This document shows, one piece after another, positions 1 to 12,805 of a stretch of DNA of 64,000 bases. How positions within the stretch are numbered: the first letter of the stretch is position 1; every line of letters starts with the position of its first letter. This stretch comes from Ulota crispa (Eukaryota > Streptophyta > Bryopsida > Orthotrichales > Orthotrichaceae), in NCBI GenBank assembly GCA_963920765.1, contig OY987250.1, positions 12,578,409-12,642,408 on the forward strand. The letters run 5' to 3'. Under the pieces are notes generated by a model, which saw nothing but the letters and a program-made list of their open reading frames with translations, was not told where the DNA came from and made no database searches. Made by a program: the position numbers and the translations under genes.

Positions 1-76
1 TTTGACATTGACTTGATGGTTCCGGATGTTTGAACATTAAAAAAAAACGGTATCACTAAATTATGCTTGTTTGCAG

Positions 77-1305
77 GATGATGCGATTCCACGTCCAACA
101 ACTGGCACTGTGTCTGTGCGCCCCGAACAGCAGAGTAATCCTCCAAAGAACAAGCCTGGGAATGTGAGAATTAGTGCTTGGAGACTTGCAAAGCTCAATA
201 AAGCGGAGGCTACACGAGCAGCAGCAAGCGCCAGGAACGCTTCATCTATATTACGACCATTACCACCTCCTGATTTGGGAGTTTTAAACGAGTCCGATGA
301 AAGCTACACCGGCAGTAGCAGTCGACATACTATTGGGAGTACGGAATTCGCTACACCAGCTGAGTTATCCCAGAAAAATGGTGACGATGTCAGCAGTTCG
401 ATGTCCTTGTCTCCTTACAAGTCAGAGCTTCCACGGATACGCACGGGCAGGGAGCCAGAAATAATTGGTGTATGGTCGAAGAACTTGGGAATGGATTTGA
501 AGAGTTCAGGCAGCCAGACGTCGTCATCGAGAGTGTCTTTTATTGGCCGACCCCTCTTCGATGCTGCTTCAAAGTTTTCGGCAACGGCATCTGCATCGTC
601 AGCCTCTTCTGCACCAAAGCAGCCCGAGGCAGGTTTTACGTCTCACGCGGTCGACCCTGTCGGTAGCAGGGTTAAGACATTAGCACACCCCAAAACTGCT
701 AGAGCAATAGGAGGTACCCTCAGTGATGGTTATGAGGCCTCTGCTGGAGAGACTACCGATGACATGAGACGTTCAGGAAGGGGAAGAATAATGTTTATCC
801 GAGACAGTAAGCCCTCTACTGCAGGTTCTACGAGTGGACCTAGTTTTGACACAACAGTGCCGAGTCAATTCAGAGGAGCAACCACTGCCAGGACCATCCA
901 GTTCAGGGGTCGAGGAATAAGCACTTCTGTTCTATCTGCATATCAAAGCAGATCAAGGAGAAGGCCTCCATCCTCGTCATTCTCATCAGAGTCAGATGCT
1001 GATCTTGAGCACCCTGACGCAGGGCCATATTCCACATCAACAGGTTTAGGAGCAAGTTCTGCTCAAAGATTTCCAAGTAGACACTCAGGGAATTTGCAGG
1101 TAAACGAGCCCTCCATCTTTTTCAGTAGCCCGCTTATGCCTGTTGGGGAGACAAGTAGGAGACCGCCGATGGTAAGCAACCAACCTCCCAGACCCCCCTT
1201 ACCCCTCAGCTCTGGAGGTCCAGCAAACCCGGGGCCATCAAGGGGTTCCAGAACACATTCTCGAGTGACGATGTTGCCTTCTTATAGTCTGGATCCCAGT
1301 GACAG
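77..1305 (+). CDS. 3' exon of an unrecognised Ser/Pro/Arg-rich protein (5' part outside window)
   Basis: A 409-codon open stretch begins right after a good acceptor (pyrimidine-rich tract then TTTGCAG at 70-76), so it is an internal or last exon whose upstream exons lie off the window. The protein is low-complexity: rich in Ser, Pro, Arg and Gly, with short basic patches (ISAWRLAKLNKAEATR near the start, FRGRG and SRSRRRPPSSS later) and a proline-rich tail. No folded domain is recognisable; it looks like a disordered regulatory tail. The frame meets TGA at 1307, but the same place reads AG|GTGATA, a fair donor. Splicing to an acceptor at 1426-1427 would add about eleven codons and stop at 1459-1461. 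I cannot choose between the two ends. I do not recognise the family. Confidence 0.6.
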
Positions 1306-1461
1306 GTGATAACGCGGCAAATTCTTTTTCATTTCATTGTAGTTCTCAAGCTTACAGTCCTCATTGATGTATTTTTAAACCAATTTCTAATATGATAGTG
1401 GATTTCTTGTTTTCACATAAACAATAGAACTTCCAGTACGGAAAGAAATGAACACTGGTGA

Positions 1462-2191
1462 GGAGCATGCTCAAGTGAGTTCCACACTTTACATTTTTGT
1501 TTCCGGTCAAGTTTGTTTGAAATCGAATTTAACCCACTTTCATTCATGTGCTTTGAACACTTCCTGAAGTATTTGCGATTTTTTGAAGTTCAAGTTCAGA
1601 GGTTCCTCTGAAACTGTCACTTATAATTTCAATGTTCTCATCTGGTACATTGAATTCTCCGAAACGTATCCCTCTTTGAGTAGGGGGTAGCTCTTGAACA
1701 CTCCATCTTCATTTTGCAATGATATACATATTGTATATATATACTCAATGGGAGGCACTTGGGCAAAGCTACATGTTTGCAAACTATTAATTCTTGCACT
1801 GTCATAACTAATTGAATGCTAACTGGATGGTTGTTACTTTGGGCAAAATTTGGCCAATAGGCATGACAAATGGATAAGCAATGTAGATTGCACGTGCAAT
1901 TGTGTACATTCAATGTCACATTTTAGGGTTTTTGACCTGAAAAAAGGAAGAATCAAATTACTAATTCTTAATATAATTTAAATCCACGTTTTGACTTCAT
2001 GATGGCAACAATGTGCAAAATCAACATGTACAAGGTAAGCTTTTTTCATCATTTGTTAAAGTCAACTATGGATTGCTTAAATTCAATAGACAAGAGTTCA
2101 ATTGAACATTTTGGGCAAACGGGCAATTTTGCAATTTACAACCATGTCTACAATTTTACATATGAACAATCAAGTATAAGTATCTACCCAA
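1462..2191. other. intergenic, no gene seen
   Basis: Downstream flank of the first gene. AT-rich sequence with no coding signal, no clear repeat structure and no RNA gene that I can see. Confidence 0.5.
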
Positions 2192-2338
2192 AACATGATA
2201 TTAAAAAGGGAAAAAGTGACATTTTGGAACTTCTGGATTTTATGTTTTCTAAAGAGTATTCATTGAATACTCTTTAGAAAACATAAAGTCCAAAAGTCCC
2301 AAAATGTCACTTTTTCCTGTTTTAATGAATATCGCGTT
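2192..2338. mobile_element. hairpin MITE
   Basis: Almost the whole stretch is one inverted repeat. The outer arms (AACATGATATTAAAA on the left, the complement of AACGCGATATTCATTAAAA on the right) lead into a nearly perfect inner stem around 2216-2310 with a loop of a few bases at about 2266. The outer ends resemble the AACGCCATATTCGTTAA termini of the elements at 4046, 14896 and 16137, so it may be a member of that family reduced to a hairpin. Confidence 0.6.
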
Positions 2339-2384
2339 CCAAGTACTAACAATTAATTTATTTGATGCAATTGTGAACTAAACA

Positions 2385-2822
2385 TAAGGTAGGAACACCT
2401 CTACCCGTGGGTGTCCCCATCTCCAAGACCTACGCTTGACATTGCTTGTGTCAATGATGTCAATGAGTGACCATTACAAAAAAATTGGTTATGGGTGACA
2501 AAGTGATGGTTTGGGTGATAAAGTGATGGTTTTGGGTGACTATCATGACATTTTTGAGTGCCCCATCTTATTATTTAAGAAATCAAGTTAGTATTACAAG
2601 CACATGAGCACACTAAAGACATCTCCTACACACACCTTTACAATTTTAGTGATTTTGGACATTGAAAAATCTTTGTGAGCATATGCTTGTAATTGGGACT
2701 TTCAAATTGATACCAATATATTTTATTTCCTCTTCCTAACTTACAATATTATTATCAAAGTTCATCAACTAGTTTTCCTACTCCAAAATCCTTAGTTCCA
2801 TGCTTATGGGTGTTCCTACTTT
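2385..2822. mobile_element. MITE with TAAGGTAGGAACACC-type ends, copy 1
   Basis: Bounded by TAAGGTAGGAACACC on the left and its near complement (GGTGTTCCTACTTT) on the right. An inverted paralogue lies at 23704-24270 and matches across most of the length. It carries short tandem units related to GGGTGACAAAGTGATGGTTT at about 2485-2545. No open frame. Target duplication not clear. Confidence 0.6.
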
Positions 2823-2888
2823 TTGGAAAGCTAGGAGTTTATAGAAAATATAATGACACACAAGTGCTTTACTTTGGCTGTTGCTAAA

Positions 2889-3211
2889 GTAGGAGGCTCA
2901 AATTTGGAGCAGGCTCAAAATCATAGCACCTCCTCAAATGTATTCTTTCTGTACATCTTGTTTTTCATAACCCTTCAACAATGTACAGCTCATGTACATT
3001 TGAGGAGGTGCTCCATTATAGAGCCCTATGGCCTTTCCACTTCAAATATTCATAACTAATTCCACAAAGTTCCAAAAAATATGAAACAACTTGAATTAGA
3101 TGCAGATTCTTCTTATCTTTCAAGGAAAATTTACTGAAAATCATTTGAAGGAGTTTTACCTACCCAAAATTCAGTTTCAGCCCTTAGATGCTCCATTTAT
3201 GAGCCTCCTAC
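2889..3211. mobile_element. MITE with GTAGGAGGCTC ends, copy 1
   Basis: Terminal inverted repeat of about 22 bp: GTAGGAGGCTCAAATTTGG at the left and its complement ending GAGCCTCCTAC at the right. A second copy in the same orientation is at 55440-55761 with matching interior (for example CCTTTCCACTTCAAA, then TTCATAACTAATTCCAC). Non-coding. The outermost bases (TAAGGTAGG) are shared with the element at 2385, so the two may be one superfamily. Confidence 0.65.
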
Positions 3212-4045
3212 CTTACAGTAAATCCTTTGCAGGTCGGCTTTGTTCAACTGCAACTTTACTATGCTTATGTTAAAATCTCAAAATTCACCTTTTAGATATG
3301 CATTTTTTCGATTTTCTTGTGTAAAATTGCAAAACCACCAAATTTTCTAGCAGTTAACCAAACAGTACAGGGTGGTGATACGCAATGATCAATTCTACAT
3401 TGCTAAAATTCTAAATCCCACATTGTAAAGAGAGAAGATTCCCAACATCTCGCTCCCAATAATCTTCTCTCTTCCTTGCAAAATCAAGATGGCTATGTAT
3501 TTGAAATATATAAAAGTGATTTCCATCTCAAGAGAAACGAAACTAAACGGGGGAACTGAGAGCAATTTTTTTTTTAAGTTGCTAAGAATCTAAACAACAC
3601 GAATTTATCACATTTATATTCAGAAATCGACAAACGTCTCAGAAGAAAAACTCTCTAGATTTTTTTATAGAAATATGCTACTTACTTCAAAGTGGCCAAG
3701 CTTTGTGCAAAATCCTCTATATACACTACCTTCCACTCACTCCAACAAGCAGAGAATGAGGATCCTTCTCTACTACCACAAACTCCATATTAGGTAAATT
3801 GGGAAAAACGGGAGGACTATTTTGTACTCCACCTTAATCTTACATCAGTAAGTGTAGGCATAATTATTGCTCGATTATCAAAGTTTTTGAAGGCAATCAC
3901 TGAGACTTCACTTTTGTATAAGAAAATGCATGCTTATTTTTTTGGGTGATATGCCAATATATACGTAATAGTAAAAATAGTGAAAGTCCTAGAATGTATT
4001 GTTTTTCTCATTTCACCTAATATACTATGACAATATTTTGTGATA
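3212..4045. other. intergenic with a MITE fragment
   Basis: No gene seen. About 3784-3840 is an isolated left end of the CATATTCGTTAAATTGGG family (CCATATTAGGTAAATTGGG followed by TTTTGTACTCCACCTTA, also found at 15441 and 16137). No matching right end was found nearby. Confidence 0.45.
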
Positions 4046-4304
4046 ACGCCATATTTGTTAATTTGGGAAGAAATGTCCGTTTTGGGAATAAACTACCTTA
4101 AATCAAGCTCTAGGTTTCAACAACGTTATTTTTTGGTACACGTGCCCTCACATGAGAGGAGAAATTTGCGAGGGACAAAATCTCAGTGGCTCATACCAAA
4201 TTTGATAGTTTCAAATCTGGTGTTTAAACGGTTTAAGGAGAAATGTTGTGTTCAGGTGAAGTACAACTTGGAAATCTGGTATTCCTAGTTTAATGAATAT
4301 GGCG
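4046..4304. mobile_element. MITE, AACGCCATATTCGTTAA family
   Basis: Left end AACGCCATATTTGTTAATTT and right end TTTAATGAATATGGCGT form a terminal inverted repeat of roughly 24 bp around a non-coding interior of about 210 bp. The interior includes TTTTTTGGTACACGTGCCCT, shared as a complement-related block with the elements at 14896 and 15441. Superfamily unassigned because I cannot read a clean target duplication. Confidence 0.65.
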
Positions 4305-4597
4305 TACAATACAAATTGTACTTCTGCCAGTAAAACTCCATAGCAACAAAAATTACAGAGGTAGTCACTAGAAAATAACATGTCACCAACGCCAAAATCC
4401 CTTCTAGTTCCATCTTCTTCACAACGTAGATAGTTGCGAAGCATCTAGGCATACAAAAGCTCTTTTTATTATGTCTCCTCAAAAGTTTTGCACACTAAAA
4501 CTTTGAAAGGTTGCACACAATTGGCATAGCTAGAATCAAACACAAACACTCTGCCACATTGAAAATTAAACTTTTGGATTCTCCACACAGACATATA

Positions 4598-5019
4598 CTA
4601 CTACAAAAGGCATCCATTGCAACAGAAGAGAAACACTTTTGCAATGGTTTTGCAATGCATTGATGTGGAATAAAACTTGGTTTGGACCTCACTATATTAC
4701 TAATGCATTGCAAAAGTGTTGTTAATCAAATGCAAAAGTGTTGACAACTAAATCCCTGCCATTGTGTTTCAAAACTGTTGCAAATCTGTAGATTTACAAT
4801 TGCATATTAAATTCAAAATCATTATTGTTTTAGTGCAAATATAATGCAACATAGTAACAAAACTATTGCAAATGCTAGTCTAGCTTTATAATTGTAAGTA
4901 CCAATGCTATCATAGTGCAAAACTATATCCAAACCATTGCAAAACTGTTGAAATTTATTTTGTGGATATTGCAAAACTATTGCAAAAATTGTTAGCAAAC
5001 GTTGCATTGTGTTGTAGTG
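4598..5019. mobile_element. CACTA-like non-autonomous element
   Basis: The right end reads CGTTGCATTGTGTTGTAGTG, the complement of a CACTACAACACAATGC start; the left end CTACTACAAAAGGCATCC is a one-base variant of CACTACAA. The interior is many diverged copies of TTGCAAAACTATTGCAAA. No ORF. The 3-bp duplication expected for CACTA elements is not clear here. Confidence 0.45.
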
Positions 5020-5296
5020 TATTTGGTGACTGACTGTTTACGAACAAATAGTACACCCGTGACACCTTTGGACTAGTCCTTCACTACGCAAGTTCATAGT
5101 GATTACTAAAAAAAGAACATCCACAATCACATATATTGTTTTGATCAACTCTTCTCCTCTGTCGCCCAAGCTCTAAGCTCCATTACGGTTAGGGTTTGAG
5201 CGTGTGAGAGTAGTTTCAGACATTGGTATGCGCAGGGATCCGTAGCTCTCACACATTTAGTGCAGGAATATCGTACTGCTTGCTGGAGTCATTGAC

Positions 5297-6834
5297 CATG
5301 ACAAGAGAGAACAGTGGTAGGCCTAAAAACGTGGGAATAGTTACTGTTCTACAGGGCTTCAGAGAGGAGCAGATAGAGGCATTGACACAGGCCTTACATG
5401 CTCTTAGAAGCCAAGAGAAAGGGAAAGTCCATATGGGAAGGTCGCAGCTAGTAGCAAAAGGCACCTGCTAAGGCCCTTTGATACAGCCGCCAAGAAAATC
5501 GGACTTGTGTTGCAGCTGATTCGCGTGACACAACCAATAGAGGACCTCGATTACCTTGCCAACGACAGTGAAAGAATGGAAGAGTTAACTCCCACGCCAA
5601 GGGAGGAAGGAAGCGTACAACTATCGACCTTGCAGGAGATTGAATGGGGCGCCAAATTGCCGAACAGGACGCCGCCAACAGCAAACAATCAACAGGAAGA
5701 GCAAACACCAGCCGGAACAATAAAGGAACCCTTCATTGATTCCAATTGGAAGCCGCTCTTGGAGATTGCCATCAAACAACTTGAGGAGCTTTGAGAGGAA
5801 CGACAAAAGAAATCCAAGCGCCTGGTCTCAAGCATCGTTTCAACACTCCACCAGGTTATCCTAACCTACACAAGTATTTGCAAGCACACATTAAGGATTC
5901 ATTCACGTCCCTGCATATGCTAGCCAGAGGTCAATTCAGATTAGAGTTTTCTAACAATGTTGGCGCAGCAAGATGCATCGACCTAGCCAATTTAGACTAG
6001 GGAGGCCGAATAATGACATTCACACAATGGCGAGACATATTCTCCACCCTTCCCCAAAAACCATCAAAACCAATGGTCAAACTTCAATTTCTGGACCTAG
6101 ACAACACCCTACTCACATAACCATGGCTCAGAAAATTGGGGGAAATGGTCGGAAAGGTAGTCTCGGTGGAAGGAATGCACATAGGAACTAGAAGGCGTGC
6201 CAGGCCCATAGTGAATGTAGTCATTCCAAAAACCTCTAAACTCCCAAGAACCCTTAGGATACCAACTCTACTACATGGGGCAAACAAGAGAATCATCTAT
6301 GAGCAAAGGGTGTGGTACTCGGGATTGCCAGGGCAATGCAACCAATGCAGGAAGAAAGGGCACAACACAATGGACTGCCCACTCGGAAGAAAGGGACCAA
6401 GCATAGAAATACAAAATGCAAGACCACCCACCATCGACAAAGATGGATTCACACTGGTTAAGAGGGGTCAAAGGCCAAGGCAGATCATGGAGAGCAATAA
6501 GATCAAGGATCTACCTTATAAGGCAGCAAGCACAACAATTCACCCAAATCCAGGCACCGTGAACCCAAAGACAGGTAGTACTATCCCTAACCAAGAACCG
6601 GCTGCCTCCGCCATGGCAGTTGATAAAGGCCCCAACAGGGAAACTGTGAAGGAAACTATGAAGGAGAAGGAATTCTCAAACCTTAGAGGCTTGTTCACCT
6701 CCAAAAGGGACAATACACCATCCAAAAAGGGTCTACGCGTAGTAAAGGTAGAATCTTCACAGAGAAGTAAAGACATAAGGATCAAGGACACACCCACAAT
6801 CACGTCCTCAGCGCCTCTCGCAGGAAAATTCTAG
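5297..6834 (+). pseudogene. LINE ORF1 remnant (nucleic-acid-binding, CCHC zinc knuckle)
   Basis: Broken into several frames. Readable pieces include a charged N-terminal part (about 5297-5790), a DUF4283-like stretch (5791-6200), and a long open piece 6136-6834. The last carries CNQCRKKGHNTMDC, a C-x2-C-x4-H-x4-C knuckle, at about 6340-6381, followed by a lysine-rich tail. In plant LINEs this protein binds the element RNA. Frame changes near 5790, 6000 and 6190 disable it. Confidence 0.65.
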
Positions 6835-7611
6835 GAAGGATCCCAAAAAAAAGGGTGTGAATCAACCCACCCTCCAAGAGACTGCTGGTCCTCAATTACC
6901 ACGATAGAGCTCAAAGAGACCTTCAACATTGTGAACAAGCTAATAGATATATGTGGCCCTAGCTTCTTAACCATATGTCTGTTAGTCCACAAAACATCAA
7001 ACAAAAAGAAGGATCTCTTGCTCGACGTGAGGGGCGGAGTTCTAGGGCTGCAAGCGCCGGTTCCCACATTCTTCACGGAGTAAGTTCAAGGCACAGACGC
7101 AATCAAAGAGCTGATACTCAAAAGCCTGAGAGGAAACATGGGCGAGAATCTTAGAAAACCACCAAAGTTGGTCCAATGGAACTCAGTCTCATGGTTATTA
7201 CGATGGGACAGCAATGGCGAAGCTCAAGAGCTTACGGTGCTAGCAATCATTAACGTTGCTGCCAAGGCTCAAGAGAAAAGGGAACCAATCGCATCCTGGA
7301 CGGACTGCTCGACAGTAACAAAACTCACAACTTGGAAAAGGAGAGCAAAAGCCAACTCCTTGCTCAAGTTGTGGGCTCACCTCACTAGGGATGTTGAAAA
7401 CTTAGCCAACTAGCAACTAAGGCTGAATGCGTTGCCAACTCAACCCACCAAAAAACCACACATAGACTTGGGCACACTGCAAACACCAACAATTGCCACC
7501 TTGGGGGTCAGAGGAGACAGCCATGCCACCAACACTGGCGCGGACAAGGCAACACGTCTTGAAAGGGAACTCTACCACCCAAGAAACACTCAAAATGCAA
7601 GCTGGACTCAC

Positions 7612-10137
7612 TGTAGCAACTATGAACATCAGAGGCTCTAGAAGCAGGGCCAATGGTGCAAAGAAGCAAGTCCACATACGGAGGTTGTTTGAGAGGATGG
7701 AAGCCCCTCCAAACATAATTTTGATCTAAGAACACTAGATGCACGAAGCGCATTGTAAAAATAATAGCAAAAGTCTACCCTTTGCTGGAGGACACAAAGC
7801 ATGGAATTTGGTCACCATGGAAGGCAATTGTATACGCTGGAGGACAAGGACGACAATTCTTGTAGCATCGTCATTGGCCAGCGTCATCACAGAGGAAGGA
7901 ACCATCTCGCCGGGCAGAGCACAATTCGTGCGCTTGGTAGAAGAAAAAATGGCTTCTCTAGTCATATTAAATGTATATGCTCCATGCAACGCATACGAGA
8001 GAAAGGAGCTTTGGGAGCAACTCATCAAAGCTGACATACAGGGCAACACCTTTTTGCTTGTTGGAGACTTTAACATGATAGAGGATCCAAAAGACAGAAT
8101 GGGAGCCTCATGTACCTGCTCCACGATGTTATAACGTGAGCTGGTAGCTTGGTCAAGATTACTTAACTACTATGGCGTCGTGGACACATTCAGTTCAGAC
8201 CACATACATAAAACCACAAATAAGCTATACACATGGCATAACAATCAAACAACGGCGTTCCAAAGAGCAGCGAGAATTGATAGGATATATGATTCACAAA
8301 AGCTGTGCGATCAAGGTGGCAATCACTACACGGGGCCGCATAACCCAATATCCGATCATGCCCTAGTCACCCTCAAGGTCCTTTTAGCAAGGAAAATGGA
8401 CATAAGGCGTAGCATGAAGGCGGAGGTCCTATCAGGTCTCAAGGTGCACAAGATCGGTGTGGCCTGGGACGAGGAACCCAAATCTAAAGAAGGCGAGTCT
8501 TGGGTTGACTGGGTGGTGAGAGCTCAAGAAAAAGCAGTAAGAGCATCTGGCCAAGTTTTAAATGAACACATGACCATGAAATACAAGGAGGAACGCAAGG
8601 CACTGAGTAAGATCCAGAGCACAGAATCATACCTACAAGACTTCCCAGGGGACCCACTCGCCACAAAATTACTCAATGAGGCTAAGACAAAGGCGCACAA
8701 AATCACAGAGGATGCCCTTGATAGCTGTTACTACGCAATGGCATCACGATGGTCATGGAAGGGCAACAGATGTACAAAGGAATTCTTCCAAGTACACATG
8801 GACTACCATAAAAGAACTAACATATCCCAATTGCTAGAGAACAATATGTTGATCTTGGCTCAAGGAGAGAAGCTGATAGCAGTGACGGGTTTCTATTAGC
8901 AGCTCCACACCATAGATGGGGAAACTACAGAGATCCTAGAAGCCAAGGCAGAGGTCCTTGAAAGCATTCCATGCGTGGTGACCAAGACTCACAACAAATC
9001 CTTAACTAAGGCAATTACCATATAAGAAGTCCACGAGGCTATCAAATTCCTTCCCAGCGGAAAGGCAGCAGGCCACGACAGCGTCCTCACCGACTTCTAC
9101 AAATCAGATACAAAAACTAGAGACAAAGAACAAGCCGTAGTACTAGCCATACAAGAGGTGTTTGACTCGGGTCAAATGAGCAGGGAACACAACCAAGGAG
9201 TGATATCCCTAATATACAAGGGAGGAGACGCGTGCTTGATTTCCAACTACAGGCCTATTACTTTGCAAGGAGCATTTTACAAAATTATAGTGAAGGTCTT
9301 GGCTTGACGTCTTCAAGCAATCCTGCTGGAAATCATTTGGCCAAACCAAATATGTTTTGTGTATGGGAGAAGCATCTTTGGCAACGTCTTCCTGGCATAA
9401 GAGACAATACACTACGCAGAAAATTTTGACCAAATTTGGCGCTCATACTATTGGACTTTGAAAAGGCATACGACAAAATCAAATGGTACTTCATGGAGGA
9501 CATTCTGGCCGCCCAAGGATTTAACGAGGAATTCAAAAAAGTGGTCATATCCCTTTATAAAAACGTCAGCTCTAGCGTCGTTTTGAACGACAAGACATGC
9601 GACACTTTTGAACTAGGGAGAATGGTGAGGCAGGGATGTCTCTTGGCACCATTTCTATTCATTGTTGTTTTAGATTCACTCGGATATATGCTTAACAACC
9701 TAAGATACCAAGTGAAGGGCTTTATGCTGCCAAACGGGAAAACACTTACAAACGCGTCGTACGTAGACAACAAGGCGTTGTACTTGAAGGGGACAGAAGA
9801 AAACCTCGGGAATGCGTAGAAGGTTCTCAACACTTATTGTATTGCATTAGACTCTCAGGTCAACTGGTCTAAAACATGCGTCATATGGGTTTCAGTCAAG
9901 CCGCAAGATTTTGCTTGGGGGGACGACCTAGGCCTCAAATGGGCGACAAACGGCCAAGGCATACAGTATCTCGGTCTTGTAATAGATATTTGCCTCCACA
10001 AGGACATCAACAATGTGCCCTTATGCAAACACTCAGGACTAAACTGAGATGCCATACGGCCAAGACGATACTGGTAGCTGACCAAATACTCATGTGTAAC
10101 CAAGTCATCCTATTGATTTGCTGGTATGTTGCAGCGT
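7612..10137 (+). pseudogene. LINE ORF2 remnant: endonuclease and reverse transcriptase
   Basis: The endonuclease part shows TMNIRGSRS at about 7620, then NVYAPCNAYE, VGDFNMIED (about 8060) and NPISDHALV (about 8346), the standard APE-type motifs. The reverse transcriptase follows: LPSGKAAGHDSV at about 9050, ISNYRPITL at 9240, LILLDFEKAYDKIKW at 9440, RQGCLLAPFLF at 9630. The catalytic box is altered: where F/YADD is expected the sequence reads YVDNK (about 9760). Stops occur near 7727, 8132, 8897, 9023, 9305 and 9817. The solo LTR at 10138 interrupts what follows. Confidence 0.75.
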
Positions 10138-12039
10138 TGTCGGATAGAGAGGAGCGCGCTTTGGAAATACGCAGCGTATTTGGTTGCAACTTAGTGTAGT
10201 TGGGCTTTTCAATTACGAATTCCAAATAAAAGTTTAAAGAACATTTGCTCTTTAGAATAGTTTCCAACTATTGCAAATTATCTATAAAATTTCTAGAGAC
10301 AATCTTTTCTCTAGAATAAGCACGGTCGTCTACTGCAAATTCTAATTGACAATCTAGAGATAATTTTTTTTTCTAGAATGAGCACAATTGTCTACTTTAA
10401 CCAAAACCTCTAAATCTCACTTCAAATTATACTACAATCAAAATTTGAAAGTAAACAAAATGGAGTTTCTTCTCCCTCTTAAGCAAACCAACTACTGTCC
10501 CTTTGAAGCTCTATAACTTTTATACTATAGTTTCAAAACACAAGCGTGATAGAAATTTGGAAAGATAACACTATCAAGCACAACAAATAAAAAATTCACT
10601 AAAAATTAAGACTCTATTAAAAAGTTATAGCTAATCAAAGTTTGGATATCTAAATTGAAAAAGACACCCAATTTCTCAACTTTTACAGATCATAACTCTC
10701 TCAAAAATCTTCCAAATGACTTGAGTAATAACAATCTGAAAAGCTAATTCAACAAGCTATCATTTGTAAAATTTTCAAAAGAAAACCTTAGACAAACCAA
10801 TAGTTATGGCTCATTAAAGTTGCAGCCTCCTTCTTGCAAAAAGACAGCATTTCTCTCAACTTCAACTCAATACAACTCATTCAAAAATTCTTCAAATTAG
10901 ATAAGTAATATCATTTTGAAGAGGTAATTTGACAAGCTATCACTTCCAAAAATTTCATAAGAAAATATCAATCTAATTAGAAGATATGACTCTTCAAAGT
11001 TACTGTCTCCATTTTCATCAAAGACATACAACCTCCAAGCCTTTGCACCTCCATATCTTCCTCCTCAAAACTCTAAATCTCAAGTGTGATAATTTTCTAA
11101 AAAAATTATATAATGATTTTCACTCTCTTAAAATTTTGTAGCGAACTAACAAGCTCTCTAGTTTCTATGGTTGATCAAAATCTCCACCCTTTTACATGAG
11201 AGGCAGCAGACCTTCCCCACTCAAACAAGCACAACTTTTGAATGCTAACTCCAAATCATGCAAGCATAAATTTTTTGAAAATCTCATACAAAGATATACA
11301 AGCTCAACAAATCTCACATCAAAATTCAACATATACAATGAATTATGGCTCCTGCTACATTTGGGTCTCTTCCCCTCTCTCTCTATTACACTCCAAAAGA
11401 TTTGAAAACTTCCCAAGATGCTTTGGGCACATGAGTCAGCCCATACTCCTCTCACATGGGTAGGCCTACTTCCATTGGATCCCATAATTTACCTTTATCA
11501 TTATTTTGAGGATATTCCACCTCAAATTTTAAATTAAAGGCAAACTACTTTAGGATTTCTCCCAAACTACTTCCATCAAAGATATCTACCTCATTTCTTT
11601 TCATATTTCATAATAAAAGAACAAAAATAAAACAAATACCACCGTAAGGTGACCATGTATCCTCATGGATATATAAAAGAGTTAAAGACTTATCTTCAAT
11701 CGCTAAGTTGTGAATTTGGTTGGCTGGAAAAACGGTTGTCTTTGGTCGCTCGCCAGTTCGGGTTTGAACTTCACTAGACTTGTTGAGCAGTGATGGCGGC
11801 TCACAACTTGGCACGCTAGTGAGGCAGGAAATTGGCCCAGCCAACCCTCTACCTACCTCCTTGAGTTGTGCATGTGACAAAACAACGTATCACTTTGAAA
11901 TCTATGATCGTTGCGCTATCACCAAACCGTGGTTTTCACCACGATCACCTCTTTTGCCTCAACTATTGATTTATTGAAATCAACGCAAATATAGATAGAT
12001 AATGTGTATTTACATAATGGATAAATCTTCATCAGGACA
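10138..12039 (-). mobile_element. old solo LTR of the same family as the 27509-38079 retrotransposon
   Basis: Begins TGTCGGATAGAGAGGAGCGC and ends CATCAGGACA, matching the ends of the 2160-bp LTRs downstream (TGTCGGGTTGAGAGGAGCGC and CATCAGGACA), with matching blocks throughout, including the tRNA-like segment at about 11700-11870. It is 1902 bp, diverged by many substitutions and deletions. There is no gag-pol, so it is a recombined solo LTR. Flanking 4-mers (GCGT left, GTAT right) no longer match. It sits inside the LINE, so it arrived after it. Confidence 0.8.
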
Positions 12040-12805
12040 GTATACTACGGCATCAACCAATCTGTATGCAATTAGATACGAGTACTAATACGCATTTACG
12101 TTTGGTCAGGCTGTGGCGAGGACAGATGCTCAGCCAATGTGAGATGGTCGTCATGCATCCTTCCGCTCATGAAAGGTGGTATAAAATTCATTAACCCATA
12201 TATCTAAATGTAGGCACTTTTGGCCAAGTTGGTTGTGCGTGGGTTAACGCCAAGGGAGGAGCCGTGGAAAGCACTAATACTCCACAGACTAAATCAATGT
12301 TGTCCTATTGACGACGTATAGTAGCAGCCATCCATTAACTGGTTATTTCAATATAAAAGCATTCATAAGGAAAAAGACATGGCGCTCATGAAGGCAAGCC
12401 TCTGCGCATTCTCTTAAATAGGACACCAACTAACATAGGCAGAACTAGTGACCGAAGTACAGATTCTAAGGAAGCCCTTTTTTTGGCAATTCAAAGATTG
12501 TAGAGGAAATTGATGTGTCCTTGGGATTTGGACGCAACATAGGATTGCATCTATGGACCAAAATTGGCGTGAACAGAGTAACAGACTTATGGTCAAGCGA
12601 AAGAAAGAATTGGCTGTTGGTTGCTGAGATCAATAGGAATTTTCTTCTTTGAAGCGCGGCCTCTAAACGCCGTATAGAGAGACGCGTAAAAGCCATAAGT
12701 CATGTGCCTTGGGACCCTCGCAGCGGAACCACACACTAGTCCAAGGGAGATTGGGCATATTACTCGAGGAGAAACTGCTTCTTTCACTTTAACGACCCCC
12801 ACTCC
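12040..12805 (+). other. decayed LINE interior, no readable frame
   Basis: Lies between the solo LTR and the LINE C-terminal domain, so it should be reverse-transcriptase thumb/linker sequence. Frames are short and scrambled. Confidence 0.4.
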